Origin: Novosphingobium sp. Fuku2-ISO-50
GTDB taxonomy: Bacteria > Pseudomonadota > Alphaproteobacteria > Sphingomonadales > Sphingomonadaceae
Assembly (NCBI RefSeq): GCF_001519055.1
Contig: NZ_KQ954296.1
Coordinates: 1-64,000 of the forward strand
Length of the DNA stretch: 64,000 bases
Direction: 5' to 3'
The translations under genes and the position numbers were made by a program. A model generated the notes under the pieces. It searched no databases. It was not told the origin of the DNA and was given only the letters and a program-made list of their open reading frames with translations. Each line of letters starts with the position of its first letter. Positions within the stretch are counted from its first letter, which is position 1. Positions 9,876-18,621 of this stretch are shown here, piece by piece.

Positions 9876-11021
9876 TCATAGCGAGCCTACTTCTGCCAGC
9901 AAGGCGCGACCGGGCGCTGTCAGAAACCATTCGGCATGGCCGATCAGATAATCGTGCCATGCCAGATCGGCATAGTCCCGGCGGCCCACGATGCCGTGGA
10001 AATAGGCGATCTCCGACAGCGCGAATTCGAGGTGAACAACGGGTACAAGGCGCACCAGCAAGTCGCGTTCGGGCGCTGTCAGCGGGCGCACCGCGCCATA
10101 CCCGGCAAGCAGCGCGCGCGCCGCCGCAGGGTCGCCGATGGCGTCGTCCCCGCCCAGTTCCAGCCAGCGCACCGCGCTGCGCTCCAGCGCAGTCGCCAGA
10201 TCATGCAGCGCGCACGTGCGATCGGAAAGGCCGAAATCGAGCACCGTGGCCACGCCGCCATCGGGCGTCCACAGCAGGTTTGACGGGTGCCAGTCGTTGT
10301 GCGTCCAGATCGCCGTCTCTGCGGCGAGCGCGGGCGCCAGCCGATCCACTTCGAACACGGCAAACAGCCGCGCCAAAGTCGCGCGCCAGTCCTTGTCGGC
10401 CAGATAGTCCGCCAGCGCCGGGCGAGCCCGGATATAGCGTTCCGCCCCGGCCAGCGGGTCCGCACACGTCAGGATCGTCATGCTGGCAAGCAGCGATTGG
10501 GCAGAGCGGGCGGGCGCCGCAAAATCCTGAGCCGCGCGATGCAGCCGGGCCAGCGCCGCGCCGCCCGCGCGGGCGTGGCTATCGGTCAGCCAGGGCGTCC
10601 ACGACTGTCGCTCGCGATAGAGATCGAGCCCGCCCGCCTTGCGATGGACTTCCCAGGTCCATTCCCCAAGCGTCAGCGCAGTGGCCCCCGCCCCGGTTTG
10701 CAGGACTTCGACAACGGGCATGCCGCGCGCCGCGAGATGGGCGATGAAGGCATGTTCGGCGGCAACCCCTTCGACATCGCGCACACTGCGATGATGACGC
10801 TTGAGAAACAGATCGCCGCTGCTCGTCGCAACCAGTGTCGCCGCAGAAAACGGGCGCGGCGAATGCCAGCCCAGCCCCTCCAGCCGACCGGCTTGCGGAA
10901 ACGCCGCCAAGACCTCTTGCGCCTCGTGCCCGGTAATCACCGGCCAGCTTGGCGCTTCCAGATCGATGCCCATGCCATGGACAAGGTGCGCGGCCTGTTC
11001 CCCGGCGTCTCGTTCGCTCAT
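9876..11021 (-). CDS. APH-fold phosphotransferase (candidate vitamin kinase)
   Basis: A 381-residue aminoglycoside phosphotransferase-fold kinase. The catalytic loop HNDWHPSNLLW (Brenner motif) and the metal-binding VLDFGLSD motif are both intact. FLKRHH near residue 73 could supply the ATP-binding lysine. The same fold includes thiamine kinase (ThiK), choline kinase and homoserine kinase. It starts five bases after the TonB receptor stop and precedes pnuC by 45 bases, so all three are probably one transcript. In that setting its likely job is to phosphorylate the vitamin brought in by the PnuC-type permease. Antibiotic resistance is a less likely reading. Confidence 0.8.
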   Translation of the reverse strand: MSERDAGEQAAHLVHGMGIDLEAPSWPVITGHEAQEVLAAFPQAGRLEGLGWHSPRPFSAATLVATSSGDLFLKRHHRSVRDVEGVAAEHAFIAHLAARGMPVVEVLQTGAGATALTLGEWTWEVHRKAGGLDLYRERQSWTPWLTDSHARAGGAALARLHRAAQDFAAPARSAQSLLASMTILTCADPLAGAERYIRARPALADYLADKDWRATLARLFAVFEVDRLAPALAAETAIWTHNDWHPSNLLWTPDGGVATVLDFGLSDRTCALHDLATALERSAVRWLELGGDDAIGDPAAARALLAGYGAVRPLTAPERDLLVRLVPVVHLEFALSEIAYFHGIVGRRDYADLAWHDYLIGHAEWFLTAPGRALLAEVGSL

Positions 11022-11026
11022 CGGCG

Positions 11027-13348
11027 TCAGAACTGACGCGCCAGCGTGACGACAAAGGCGCGCCCGCTGCCGATGTAATACGTCGGCGCAGACCCGGCGA
11101 TCGTCGTGCCGCCCCGGCCCACGGTATCGAGCGCATTGGTCGTGATCTGCTGTACGCCCGACAGGACATGCGGGTTGGTAAGATTGATCACATTGAGCCG
11201 CACGTCGGTCCGGTTCCTGTCGATCAGTCCGGCCAGATGCACGCCGACCGACAGATCGAGCGTGGCATAACCGGCGATGCTTTCGTCATTCATGAATGTC
11301 GAATATTGCCGATCGACATATTTGAGCGCGAAACTGCCAAACAGACGCTTGTCGTCATACGTGCCGCCCAGGCCGAATTGCCAGTCGGGGCTGGAAACCG
11401 CGTGCTTGCCCGCAGTGGGCAGCAAGTCGCCGGCGACCGGCAAGTCATCGCCGAGCCGGGCGTGGAGATATTCGCCCGAAGCATAAAAGCTCAGCCCTTC
11501 GATCGGACGCCAGTCGATTTCGCCGTCGAGCCCATAAGACGTCTGGTGCCCGGCATTGAGCGTGGTGTTGATCAGCGCGCCATCGACATTGGCGATGGTC
11601 GCCAATTGCCGATTGCGGAAATTATAGTGAAACGCGGCAATCGTACCCGACAGATTGGGCCCGACATAGCGATAGCCGATTTCCCCGGAGATCGAATATT
11701 CGTTCCTGAGCGCGGATGTCCCCTGCCCGCTCGGCGCCCCGCGGTAATAGGTATTGTAGAGCGTATATTCATCCGGCGCGCGGAAATTGGTCGTGACATC
11801 GGCAAACAGCTGGCTGCGTTTGTCGATCTGATAATGCAGCGCCGCGCGCGGCAAGGCGGCAAAGCTGTCGAAATGGACCCCGCTTTGCGGCCCCGGCAGA
11901 TAATTGATCCCGTTGTGCAGGACATCGACACCCTTGAAGCCCGCCTCCAGCGTCAGCCGGGGCGTCAACGCAATGCGGTCGGCCAGAAAGAAGCCCTTGA
12001 TCACCGTCGTCGTGCGTTCGTCGAGCGCGGCCAGAAGCCTGCCGTCGGCGGTATGGATGGCCTGTGCGGTATGGCCCCATTCGTCGAGCGGATTGCCGTT
12101 GCCGTCGACCGCCGTGAAGCTTTCGACATCATGGTCGCTGCCATAGTCGAACCACAACCCGCCGCTCAGCGTATGGGCGCCCGCTGCATACGTCAGCCTG
12201 GCCACATCGCCGCCGCGAAACTGCTGCCCGGTAAAGTTGCCGAGCACCGTCGCAGTCCCGTCGACCGCGCCGGGCAAGGCGATCGGCTGGGTCAGGGTTT
12301 CGGTGCCGAGCGTGTTGCCGGTCGTGGTCAACTGCGTGCCATAAGGCGAATTGCCATAGCCGAATTGCAGATAGAGCGTGGAATCGAGCGTCAACCGGTC
12401 CGACAGGACGAGATGGACCGGGGCCGAAACATATTCGTTGCGAAACGGGCTGCGATAGAACCGCCAGTAAGCGGTATCGCCGCCGGTATAGCCGGAATCG
12501 TAATTGTAGCTGCGGCCATAGGCCTGCCAATCGGCCAGCGCGGGACTCGGATAGGTCGACGTTTTGGCCTCGTTATAGGAAAAGGCGAGGCTGGCGCGAT
12601 TGCCATCGCCCCATTCCTTTTCGATCTTGGCATCGACATGCTGGCGCAAATCATAGCCCGCCCCGCGCCAGTTGTCCGCGCGGTTGTTGGAATAGGAGAC
12701 AAACGCCCTGAGGCCGGTATTGCCGATCTCTCCGCTGTCCACGCGCGCAAACACGCGCCGTTCGTTATACGAGCCGAGCGATCCATCGATCGTCACGCCA
12801 AACGTGCGGTGCGGATCGTCGAGATGCAGCGACAACAGCCCCCCCGCACCGTTGACGACCGGCGAATCGATGTCGACCGCGCCCTGACTCAGCACCACTT
12901 GCTGCACGTTTTCCGCATCGGCAAACTGCGCGGGATAGGCGACATAATACCCGATGTCGTTTTGCGGCGCGCCTTCCATCAGGACGCCGATCTCGTCCTG
13001 ACCCAGCCCGCGCAAAGTCAGGCTCGACGTCGCCGACAGACCATAGGGATCGCTCGAGGAGACGTTTGCACCGGGCAGCAGATTGACCAGTTGAAAGGCA
13101 TTGAGCGTCGGCGCCTGCTTTTCGATGAACGCCGTCGCGATCGCGCTGACCGATTTGGGCTCAGTCTGCGTGGGCAAAAGCCCTTCGGGATCGGGATGAC
13201 CGATCACCGTAATCGCGGTCGCGGAGCCGTCGGCTTCCGCCGCCCGGGCCCCGAAAGGCAGGCCTGCCGTGGCCAGACAGATGCCGCCCATCGCCAGGCT
13301 GCGCCACCGGCGCGCGCGCGCATCGGTCTGCTGCGAAGTTTGAGTCAT
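11027..13348 (-). CDS. TonB-dependent receptor (vitamin operon)
   Basis: A 773-residue outer-membrane receptor. A twin-Arg-containing leader (ARARRWRS) and a hydrophobic core end at GARAAEADG. A TonB box-like AITVIGH follows, then the plug (LTLRGLGQDEIGVLMEGAP) and a long barrel ending in a C-terminal Phe (VTLARQF). The frame opens at 13390. ATG 13348 is chosen because the signal peptide starts there, although its AGGAG site is about 12 bases away. It is first in an operon with a kinase and a PnuC-type permease, which suggests a scarce vitamin as ligand. The leader was checked for TPP and cobalamin riboswitches without a convincing match. Confidence 0.87.
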   Translation of the reverse strand: MTQTSQQTDARARRWRSLAMGGICLATAGLPFGARAAEADGSATAITVIGHPDPEGLLPTQTEPKSVSAIATAFIEKQAPTLNAFQLVNLLPGANVSSSDPYGLSATSSLTLRGLGQDEIGVLMEGAPQNDIGYYVAYPAQFADAENVQQVVLSQGAVDIDSPVVNGAGGLLSLHLDDPHRTFGVTIDGSLGSYNERRVFARVDSGEIGNTGLRAFVSYSNNRADNWRGAGYDLRQHVDAKIEKEWGDGNRASLAFSYNEAKTSTYPSPALADWQAYGRSYNYDSGYTGGDTAYWRFYRSPFRNEYVSAPVHLVLSDRLTLDSTLYLQFGYGNSPYGTQLTTTGNTLGTETLTQPIALPGAVDGTATVLGNFTGQQFRGGDVARLTYAAGAHTLSGGLWFDYGSDHDVESFTAVDGNGNPLDEWGHTAQAIHTADGRLLAALDERTTTVIKGFFLADRIALTPRLTLEAGFKGVDVLHNGINYLPGPQSGVHFDSFAALPRAALHYQIDKRSQLFADVTTNFRAPDEYTLYNTYYRGAPSGQGTSALRNEYSISGEIGYRYVGPNLSGTIAAFHYNFRNRQLATIANVDGALINTTLNAGHQTSYGLDGEIDWRPIEGLSFYASGEYLHARLGDDLPVAGDLLPTAGKHAVSSPDWQFGLGGTYDDKRLFGSFALKYVDRQYSTFMNDESIAGYATLDLSVGVHLAGLIDRNRTDVRLNVINLTNPHVLSGVQQITTNALDTVGRGGTTIAGSAPTYYIGSGRAFVVTLARQF

Positions 13349-13618
13349 GCGACTGCGGTATCTCCTATCGATCAGGCACGAAGCGCGCAAACCGCAGGCA
13401 AAGCGCGCGGCAACCGGCCTTGCGCCCCGCTAACCGCATTCCCGATTTCGATCAACGCGCTCAATGCGTCACCGCCCGTCATCGCGGCAATCGGATCACG
13501 ACCGGCATTATCCATGCGCTGTTGCGCGATCGACGTGATATGGTTCCAAAGCTAAGGGGAACACTATGAGTCATCGCGTGCGCTGCAAAGCCACCACCAT
13601 GGCGATCGGGCGAAGCCG
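13349..13618. promoter_or_regulatory. Divergent promoter region, vitamin operon / hybrid kinase
   Basis: These 270 bases separate the receptor of the vitamin operon (minus) from the giant hybrid kinase (plus). They must hold both promoters. On the minus strand there are fragments reminiscent of a THI element (TGGATAATGCC; AATGCGGTTAGCG), but the CTGAGA and GAACCTGAT blocks needed for a TPP riboswitch are absent. No riboswitch is called. Confidence 0.35.
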
Positions 13619-16600
13619 TTGAATCCGATCGAGGCCATGGCAAGCCTCTCGCAAGCGTTTGCCGCAAACGTTGTCATTGTTGCAATCGGAGCATCGGCGG
13701 GCGGATTGGAAGCGACGTCGCGGCTGCTCGACGCGCTGCCGGCAACGTCGGGCATGGCGTTCATCGTCGTCCAGCATCTCGACCCGACGCACAAGAGCCT
13801 GATGGTCGAATTGCTGGCCGAACATACCGCGATGGAGGTCATCGCGGCGAGCGAAGGTTGCCCGATCGTCGCCGATACGGTCTATGTCATCCCGCCGGGA
13901 AGCTATCTTTCGGTACGGGCCGGAGCCTTGCACCTGTCCCCGCCCGACGCGCACCACGGGGCGCGGCTTCCCTTCGATTACCTGCTGAAATCGCTGGCCC
14001 GATCCCACGGCGCACAGACCATCGCGATATTTCTGTCGGGCACCGGCGCCGACGGCAGCGCTGCTCTGCCCGCATTCAAGCGGGCGGGCGGCCAGGCCAT
14101 CGCCCAAACCCTCGATGAGGCCGAATACGCGGGCATGCCGCACAGCGCGATCGACACCGGTCTGGTCGATCGCGTGCTGGCGCTCGCCGAGATGCCCGCC
14201 GCGCTGATCGATTTGGCCGGGCACAAGACGCCCCGGTCCGAGGACGCTATCCCGGCGGGCGCCAAGGACCCGGGCGGCGATCACGGGACGGATCTGGCGG
14301 CTATCCTGACGTATCTGCAACAACAGACCGGGCAGGATTTCCTGCCTTACAAGCCGGGCACGATGGCGCGACGGATCGCGCGGCGCATGGGCCTGCTGGC
14401 GCTGCCTCCGGGCGATCTCGTCGGCTATCTCGAACGCTTGCGCAAAGAGCCTGCGGAATGCGACCGGCTGGCCAGCGACCTCTTGATCAATGTCACCAAT
14501 TTTTTCCGCGATCCCAAAGTGTTCGAGACGCTGGAAACCGTAATTCTGCCCGAAACGATCCGCCGGCTGGCCGCAGGGCAAGCGCTGCGGATCTGGGTGG
14601 CGGGATGCAGCACGGGCGAAGAGGCCTATTCAATGGCCATGATCTGCCACGATGCGATCGCCGGGACCCGGCGCGACATCAAGCTGCAGATTTTCGCGTC
14701 CGACGTCGATACCGACGCCATCGCGATTGCGCGCGAAGGATTTTATCAGCCCGATATTGCGGCCCATGTCCCGGCAGAGCGACTGGCGCGCCATTTCATC
14801 GCCGAAGAGGGCGGATACCGCGTGGCCCCTGCCTTGCGCGGGCAAGTGGTGTTTTCGGTCCAGAACGTGCTGACCGATCCGCCATTTTCGCGCATCAATC
14901 TGATCACCTGCCGCAACTTGCTGATCTATCTGAACACCCAGGCCCAGGCCAAAGTCCTCACGCTGTTTCATTTCGCCCTCGATGAGGGCGGCACGCTGGT
15001 GCTCGGGACATCCGAAACGGTCGGCAAGGCCGAAGACCGGTTCGCACCCATTATCGGCGCCGAGGGCTGTTATCGCCACATTGCCCACAGCCGTCAGGGC
15101 GAAGCCGGTTTTCCGTTCAGCTTCACTGACAAGCTGCCAGTGCTGGCACGTGACGACCGGCCCGCGCCGACCGCGCGACAGGCCAGCCTTGCCGACATCT
15201 GCAATCGCGCGGTGCTGGCCCATTATGCGCCCGCCGCCGTGCTGATCAATCGCCAGCACGAATGCCTGTTCTCGATCGGGCCGACGAACCGTTTCCTGCG
15301 CGTGGCGCCCGGCTATGCGACGCTCGATCTGCTGGCGATGGCCTCGCCCGCCTTGCGCACGCGGCTCAGGCTGGCGATCAACCGCGCCATCAAGGGCGAG
15401 CAGCGCGTCGATGGCGGTCGCACCCGCCTGACTGCCGATGGCGCCACGATCTGGTTCCGCATCTCGGTCGAATGCCTGGCCGAAACCGCCGACCATCTGA
15501 TGTTGGTCTGCTTCGTCGAGGAACCGGCGCCGAGCGCACACGCAGCGACCGACCAGACGCCCACCGATCGCACCCGCATTGCCGAGCTTGAGCACGAACT
15601 GGCCGAAACGCAGGCCGACCTCCAGGCGTCGATCCAGCAACGCGAAATCACCAATCAGGAACACAAATCGATCAATGAAGAGGCTCTTTCGGTAAACGAA
15701 GAGTTTCAGTCCACAAACGAGGAACTGCTGACCTCGAAGGAAGAGCTGCAATCGCTCAACGAAGAGCTGACCGCGCTCAACAGCCAGCTTCAGGAAACGC
15801 TCGATCGCCAGCGGCTGGCGTCGGACGATCTGCAAAATGTGCTCTACAGTACCAATGTCGGGACAATGTTCCTCGACACGAAGCTGAAGATCCGGTTCTT
15901 TACCCCCGCGATCAAGCCGCTGTTCAATGTCATTGCCGGCGATCTCGGTCGGCCGCTCGCCGATTTGCGCCCCGTCGCCAACGATCCCGACCTGCTGATC
16001 GATGCGCAACTGGTGCTGACCGACGGCGCGACGATCGAGCGCGAAGTCGCAGCGCCCGACAATGTCTGGTTCATGCGGCGGATTTTCCCCTATCGGGCGC
16101 ATGACAGCCGCGTTCAGGGCGTCGTGATCACCTTTGCCGACATTACCGAGCGCAAACAGAGCATCGCCGCGTTTGAAGCCGCAAGACACGAAGCCGAGCG
16201 CGCCAATGTGGCCAAGTCGCGTTTTCTGGCCGCCGCCAGCCATGATCTGCGTCAGCCGTTGCAAGTGCTGACGCTGCTCAAGGATCAGCTGGCCCATGCG
16301 CTGAACGAGGGCGATCCGGCCCGGCGGGCAGGCGATCTGTTTGCCCGGTTCGATCAGACGCTGCGCGGTCTGTCGGGAATGCTCGACGTGCTGCTCAATA
16401 TCAACCAGATCGAAGTCGGCGCAGTCAATCCGCATCGCAAGGTCTTTTGCGTAACCGGGATGCTCGACCGGTTGCGCGACGAATTCATGCCGCTGGCCGA
16501 AGCGCGCGGCCTGTCGCTGACCGTGCTGCCGTCTGCTGCCGGCGTCGAAAGCGACCCCCTGCTGCTCGAACAGATACTCCGCAACCTGCTGGGCAATGCG

Positions 16601-18013
16601 GTCAAATATACCCGGCAGGGCAGGATCGTGATCGCCTGTCGCCATCGCGGCGGGAATTTGCGCTTCGAAGTGCGCGATAGCGGCATCGGCATCGAGGAAG
16701 ACCAGCTTCAGGCGATTTTCGAAGAATTTCACCAGGTCGACAATCCCGCGCGCGACCGCAACCGGGGGCTCGGGCTCGGACTGGCAATCGTGCAGCGGCT
16801 CGGCGACTTGCTCGGCCATGTCATCGATGTCCGCTCGATCCCCGGCAAGGGCTCGGTCTTTGCCGTTACGGTGCCCTGCCGCACCGACGAAGCGTCGCCC
16901 CCTGGCGAGGCAGAGCCGCAGACTGGGCCGGACGCGGAAAATGCCCTTGCTCAAATCGACACAGTCCCGGCTCAGAGCGCACGTCATCGCTCTGCCATCT
17001 TCCTGGTCGAGGACGATCCGGATCTGCTCGACCTGCTGGCGCAATTGCTGCGATCCGAAGGGCACAGCGTCAGTTGTGCGCCGGATGCCGCCGTCGCGAT
17101 GGAATTGATCGCGAAAGGGGCGATCAGGCCCGATATCCTGTTGACCGATTACAATCTGCCCGGCGGAAAGAGCGGGATCGAATTGCTGGTCAGCTTGCGC
17201 GCGATGCTGCGGCAGGATCTGCCTGCCATTATCCTGACCGGCGACATTTCGACCCAGGCCGTGGCGCAAATCGCCAACGAGGCTTGCGTCCATCTGAGCA
17301 AGCCGGTCGAACCGCAGGCGCTGATACGCGCGATCGAACAGCTCTGCCCCGATGCGGCCATCGCCTCGGCTTCCGGCGCCGCTGCGGCGGGAACGCCTGG
17401 GACGGGGGATCGAGCGTCTGTGACGTATATCATCGACGATGAGCCGCAAATTCGCCTGGCGATCCGTGATCTGCTGCTGAACGATGGGCAGGCGGTCATG
17501 GATTTCGCCAGCGCCGAGGCGTTTCTGGCAGCCTATCGCCCGGGCACTGCCGGTTGCTTGCTGGTCGATGCCCATTTGCCGGGCCTGAGCGGAATCGGCC
17601 TTTTGGGCAAGCTGCGCGCGCGCGGCGATCATGTTCCGGTCATCATGATCACCGGCGACGGCGATGTCGGGCTCGCGGTCGAAGCGATGCGCGCAGGGGC
17701 CAGCGAATTCATCGAAAAGCCGGTGGGCAGCGCCGATCTTTTGGCCAGCATCCACCGCGCGACCGCGCAATCGCGCGATATTCGCGTGGTCGACGAAGCC
17801 CATGCCGACGCCGCACAGCGCGCAGGGGCGCTGACCGCGCGGCAAAAGGAAGTCATGACCATGGTGCTGGCCGGACATCCCAGCAAGAATATCGCAGCAG
17901 ACCTCGGCATAAGCCAGCGAACGGTCGAAAATCACCGCGCCGAAATCATGCACCGCATGGGCGCGAAATCGATTCCCGAACTTGCGCGCAAGGTTCTGAT
18001 TGCCGGGGGGTGA
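13619..18013 (+). CDS. CheB-CheR-PAS hybrid histidine kinase with REC-REC-LuxR output
   Basis: A 1464-residue multidomain signalling protein. In order: CheB methylesterase (about 18-200, triad S26 in GASAGG, H53, D145 in SGTGADG); CheR methyltransferase (about 220-480, CSTGEEAY near 328); a Glu-rich coiled coil (about 656-733); a PAS-like segment (740-850); HisKA with H875 in AASHDLRQP; HATPase (about 985-1095, LLGNAVKYT); receiver 1 with D1177 in LLTDYNLPGG; receiver 2 with D1317 in LLVDAHLPG; and a LuxR/FixJ helix-turn-helix (about 1404-1460, NIAADLGISQRTVENH). The start is TTG 13619; ATG 13637 is the alternative. CheB-CheR-PAS-kinase fusions are known. A FixJ-like DNA-binding output on the same chain is unusual. 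No chemotaxis genes are nearby. Target genes are unknown. Confidence 0.9.
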   Translation: MNPIEAMASLSQAFAANVVIVAIGASAGGLEATSRLLDALPATSGMAFIVVQHLDPTHKSLMVELLAEHTAMEVIAASEGCPIVADTVYVIPPGSYLSVRAGALHLSPPDAHHGARLPFDYLLKSLARSHGAQTIAIFLSGTGADGSAALPAFKRAGGQAIAQTLDEAEYAGMPHSAIDTGLVDRVLALAEMPAALIDLAGHKTPRSEDAIPAGAKDPGGDHGTDLAAILTYLQQQTGQDFLPYKPGTMARRIARRMGLLALPPGDLVGYLERLRKEPAECDRLASDLLINVTNFFRDPKVFETLETVILPETIRRLAAGQALRIWVAGCSTGEEAYSMAMICHDAIAGTRRDIKLQIFASDVDTDAIAIAREGFYQPDIAAHVPAERLARHFIAEEGGYRVAPALRGQVVFSVQNVLTDPPFSRINLITCRNLLIYLNTQAQAKVLTLFHFALDEGGTLVLGTSETVGKAEDRFAPIIGAEGCYRHIAHSRQGEAGFPFSFTDKLPVLARDDRPAPTARQASLADICNRAVLAHYAPAAVLINRQHECLFSIGPTNRFLRVAPGYATLDLLAMASPALRTRLRLAINRAIKGEQRVDGGRTRLTADGATIWFRISVECLAETADHLMLVCFVEEPAPSAHAATDQTPTDRTRIAELEHELAETQADLQASIQQREITNQEHKSINEEALSVNEEFQSTNEELLTSKEELQSLNEELTALNSQLQETLDRQRLASDDLQNVLYSTNVGTMFLDTKLKIRFFTPAIKPLFNVIAGDLGRPLADLRPVANDPDLLIDAQLVLTDGATIEREVAAPDNVWFMRRIFPYRAHDSRVQGVVITFADITERKQSIAAFEAARHEAERANVAKSRFLAAASHDLRQPLQVLTLLKDQLAHALNEGDPARRAGDLFARFDQTLRGLSGMLDVLLNINQIEVGAVNPHRKVFCVTGMLDRLRDEFMPLAEARGLSLTVLPSAAGVESDPLLLEQILRNLLGNAVKYTRQGRIVIACRHRGGNLRFEVRDSGIGIEEDQLQAIFEEFHQVDNPARDRNRGLGLGLAIVQRLGDLLGHVIDVRSIPGKGSVFAVTVPCRTDEASPPGEAEPQTGPDAENALAQIDTVPAQSARHRSAIFLVEDDPDLLDLLAQLLRSEGHSVSCAPDAAVAMELIAKGAIRPDILLTDYNLPGGKSGIELLVSLRAMLRQDLPAIILTGDISTQAVAQIANEACVHLSKPVEPQALIRAIEQLCPDAAIASASGAAAAGTPGTGDRASVTYIIDDEPQIRLAIRDLLLNDGQAVMDFASAEAFLAAYRPGTAGCLLVDAHLPGLSGIGLLGKLRARGDHVPVIMITGDGDVGLAVEAMRAGASEFIEKPVGSADLLASIHRATAQSRDIRVVDEAHADAAQRAGALTARQKEVMTMVLAGHPSKNIAADLGISQRTVENHRAEIMHRMGAKSIPELARKVLIAGG

Positions 18014-18029
18014 CCGAAGCCACCCCCCG
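18004..18029. terminator. Hairpin at convergent gene ends
   Basis: Perfect 9-bp stem CGGGGGGTG / CACCCCCCG with an 8-base loop between the hybrid kinase and the convergent YflT-like gene. The kinase stop codon starts inside the left arm (18011). No T run follows, so a bidirectional terminator is likely but not certain. Confidence 0.55.
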
Positions 18030-18034
18030 ATCCG

Positions 18035-18595
18035 TCATGCCGTCGCTGCGGCAGTCTTGTGAACCAGCCCTTCATGCACATCGACTTGCGATGCGCCGGC
18101 AGCCGCAAGAACCTTGCGCGCCGTTTCGATACGGTCGGGCGTATCGTGGGCAATGACCAGAAAGCCGTCGGCGGCAATCACGGTCTCGTATTGCAGCACG
18201 CTGTCCTTGGGGATGCCGATGCCATAGAGCGCGGCAGAAAGCGCGCTGACCCCGCCGACCGCAACCGCGCTTTCCAGCGCGGCGACGAGGATTGCCCCCA
18301 GATGGCCGAGCACGACCACCGGGCCAACCACCGGCGCGACCAGAAACACGCCGCCAAAGAACAGCCCCCACAGCCCGCCCCAGAATGCGCCGCGCGTGCC
18401 CCAGAAACGGACGCGATCGCCCTGATTGTAGAATCCGGTGATGTGTTCATCGGTGTGATAGCCTTTGCCGACCACGCTCAGGTGCGTGATGTCAAAGCCG
18501 GCAAGGCTGAGTTCCTTAATGGCGGCTTCGGCGGCGGCATGGCTGTCAAATGTGCCGACGGCGGCGGCAGGAAGCGGTTCGTGATCGGTCATCAT
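18035..18595 (-). CDS. YflT-like (general stress) membrane protein
   Basis: A 186-residue protein. Residues about 10-50 resemble the heat-induced stress protein YflT/DUF1269 type domain (VGTFDSHAAAEAAIKELS, FDITHLSVVGKGYH). Two Gly-rich hydrophobic segments follow (WGGLWGLFFGGVFLVAPVVG, then ILVAALESAVAVGG). Such proteins are usually small stress-responsive membrane proteins of unknown mechanism. The double ATG at 18595/18592 has GAGG just upstream. The gene starts 26 bases after the glycosyltransferase gene ends on the same strand, so the two may share a transcript. Family assignment is moderate and no biochemical role is claimed. Confidence 0.65.
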   Translation of the reverse strand: MMTDHEPLPAAAVGTFDSHAAAEAAIKELSLAGFDITHLSVVGKGYHTDEHITGFYNQGDRVRFWGTRGAFWGGLWGLFFGGVFLVAPVVGPVVVLGHLGAILVAALESAVAVGGVSALSAALYGIGIPKDSVLQYETVIAADGFLVIAHDTPDRIETARKVLAAAGASQVDVHEGLVHKTAAATA

Positions 18596-18621
18596 AGCCT
18601 CGTTTCGACTGGGGGGCGTGC

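Noticed and set aside
10949..13555. An 868-codon plus-strand frame over the TonB receptor
   Set aside because: The minus-strand frame has a signal peptide, plug, barrel and C-terminal Phe. The plus-strand frame is compositionally a shadow.
13349..13570. TPP or cobalamin riboswitch upstream of the vitamin-type operon
   Set aside because: TGGATAATGCC and similar fragments occur, but the conserved CTGAGA and GAACCTGAT blocks and the expected order are missing. A covariance-model search would be decisive.
14630..17953. A 1107-codon open frame antisense to the hybrid kinase
   Set aside because: It is rich in Arg, His, Asp and Gln without domain signatures, as expected of the mirror frame of a GC-rich gene. 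The sense frame has intact CheB, CheR, kinase, receiver and LuxR motifs.
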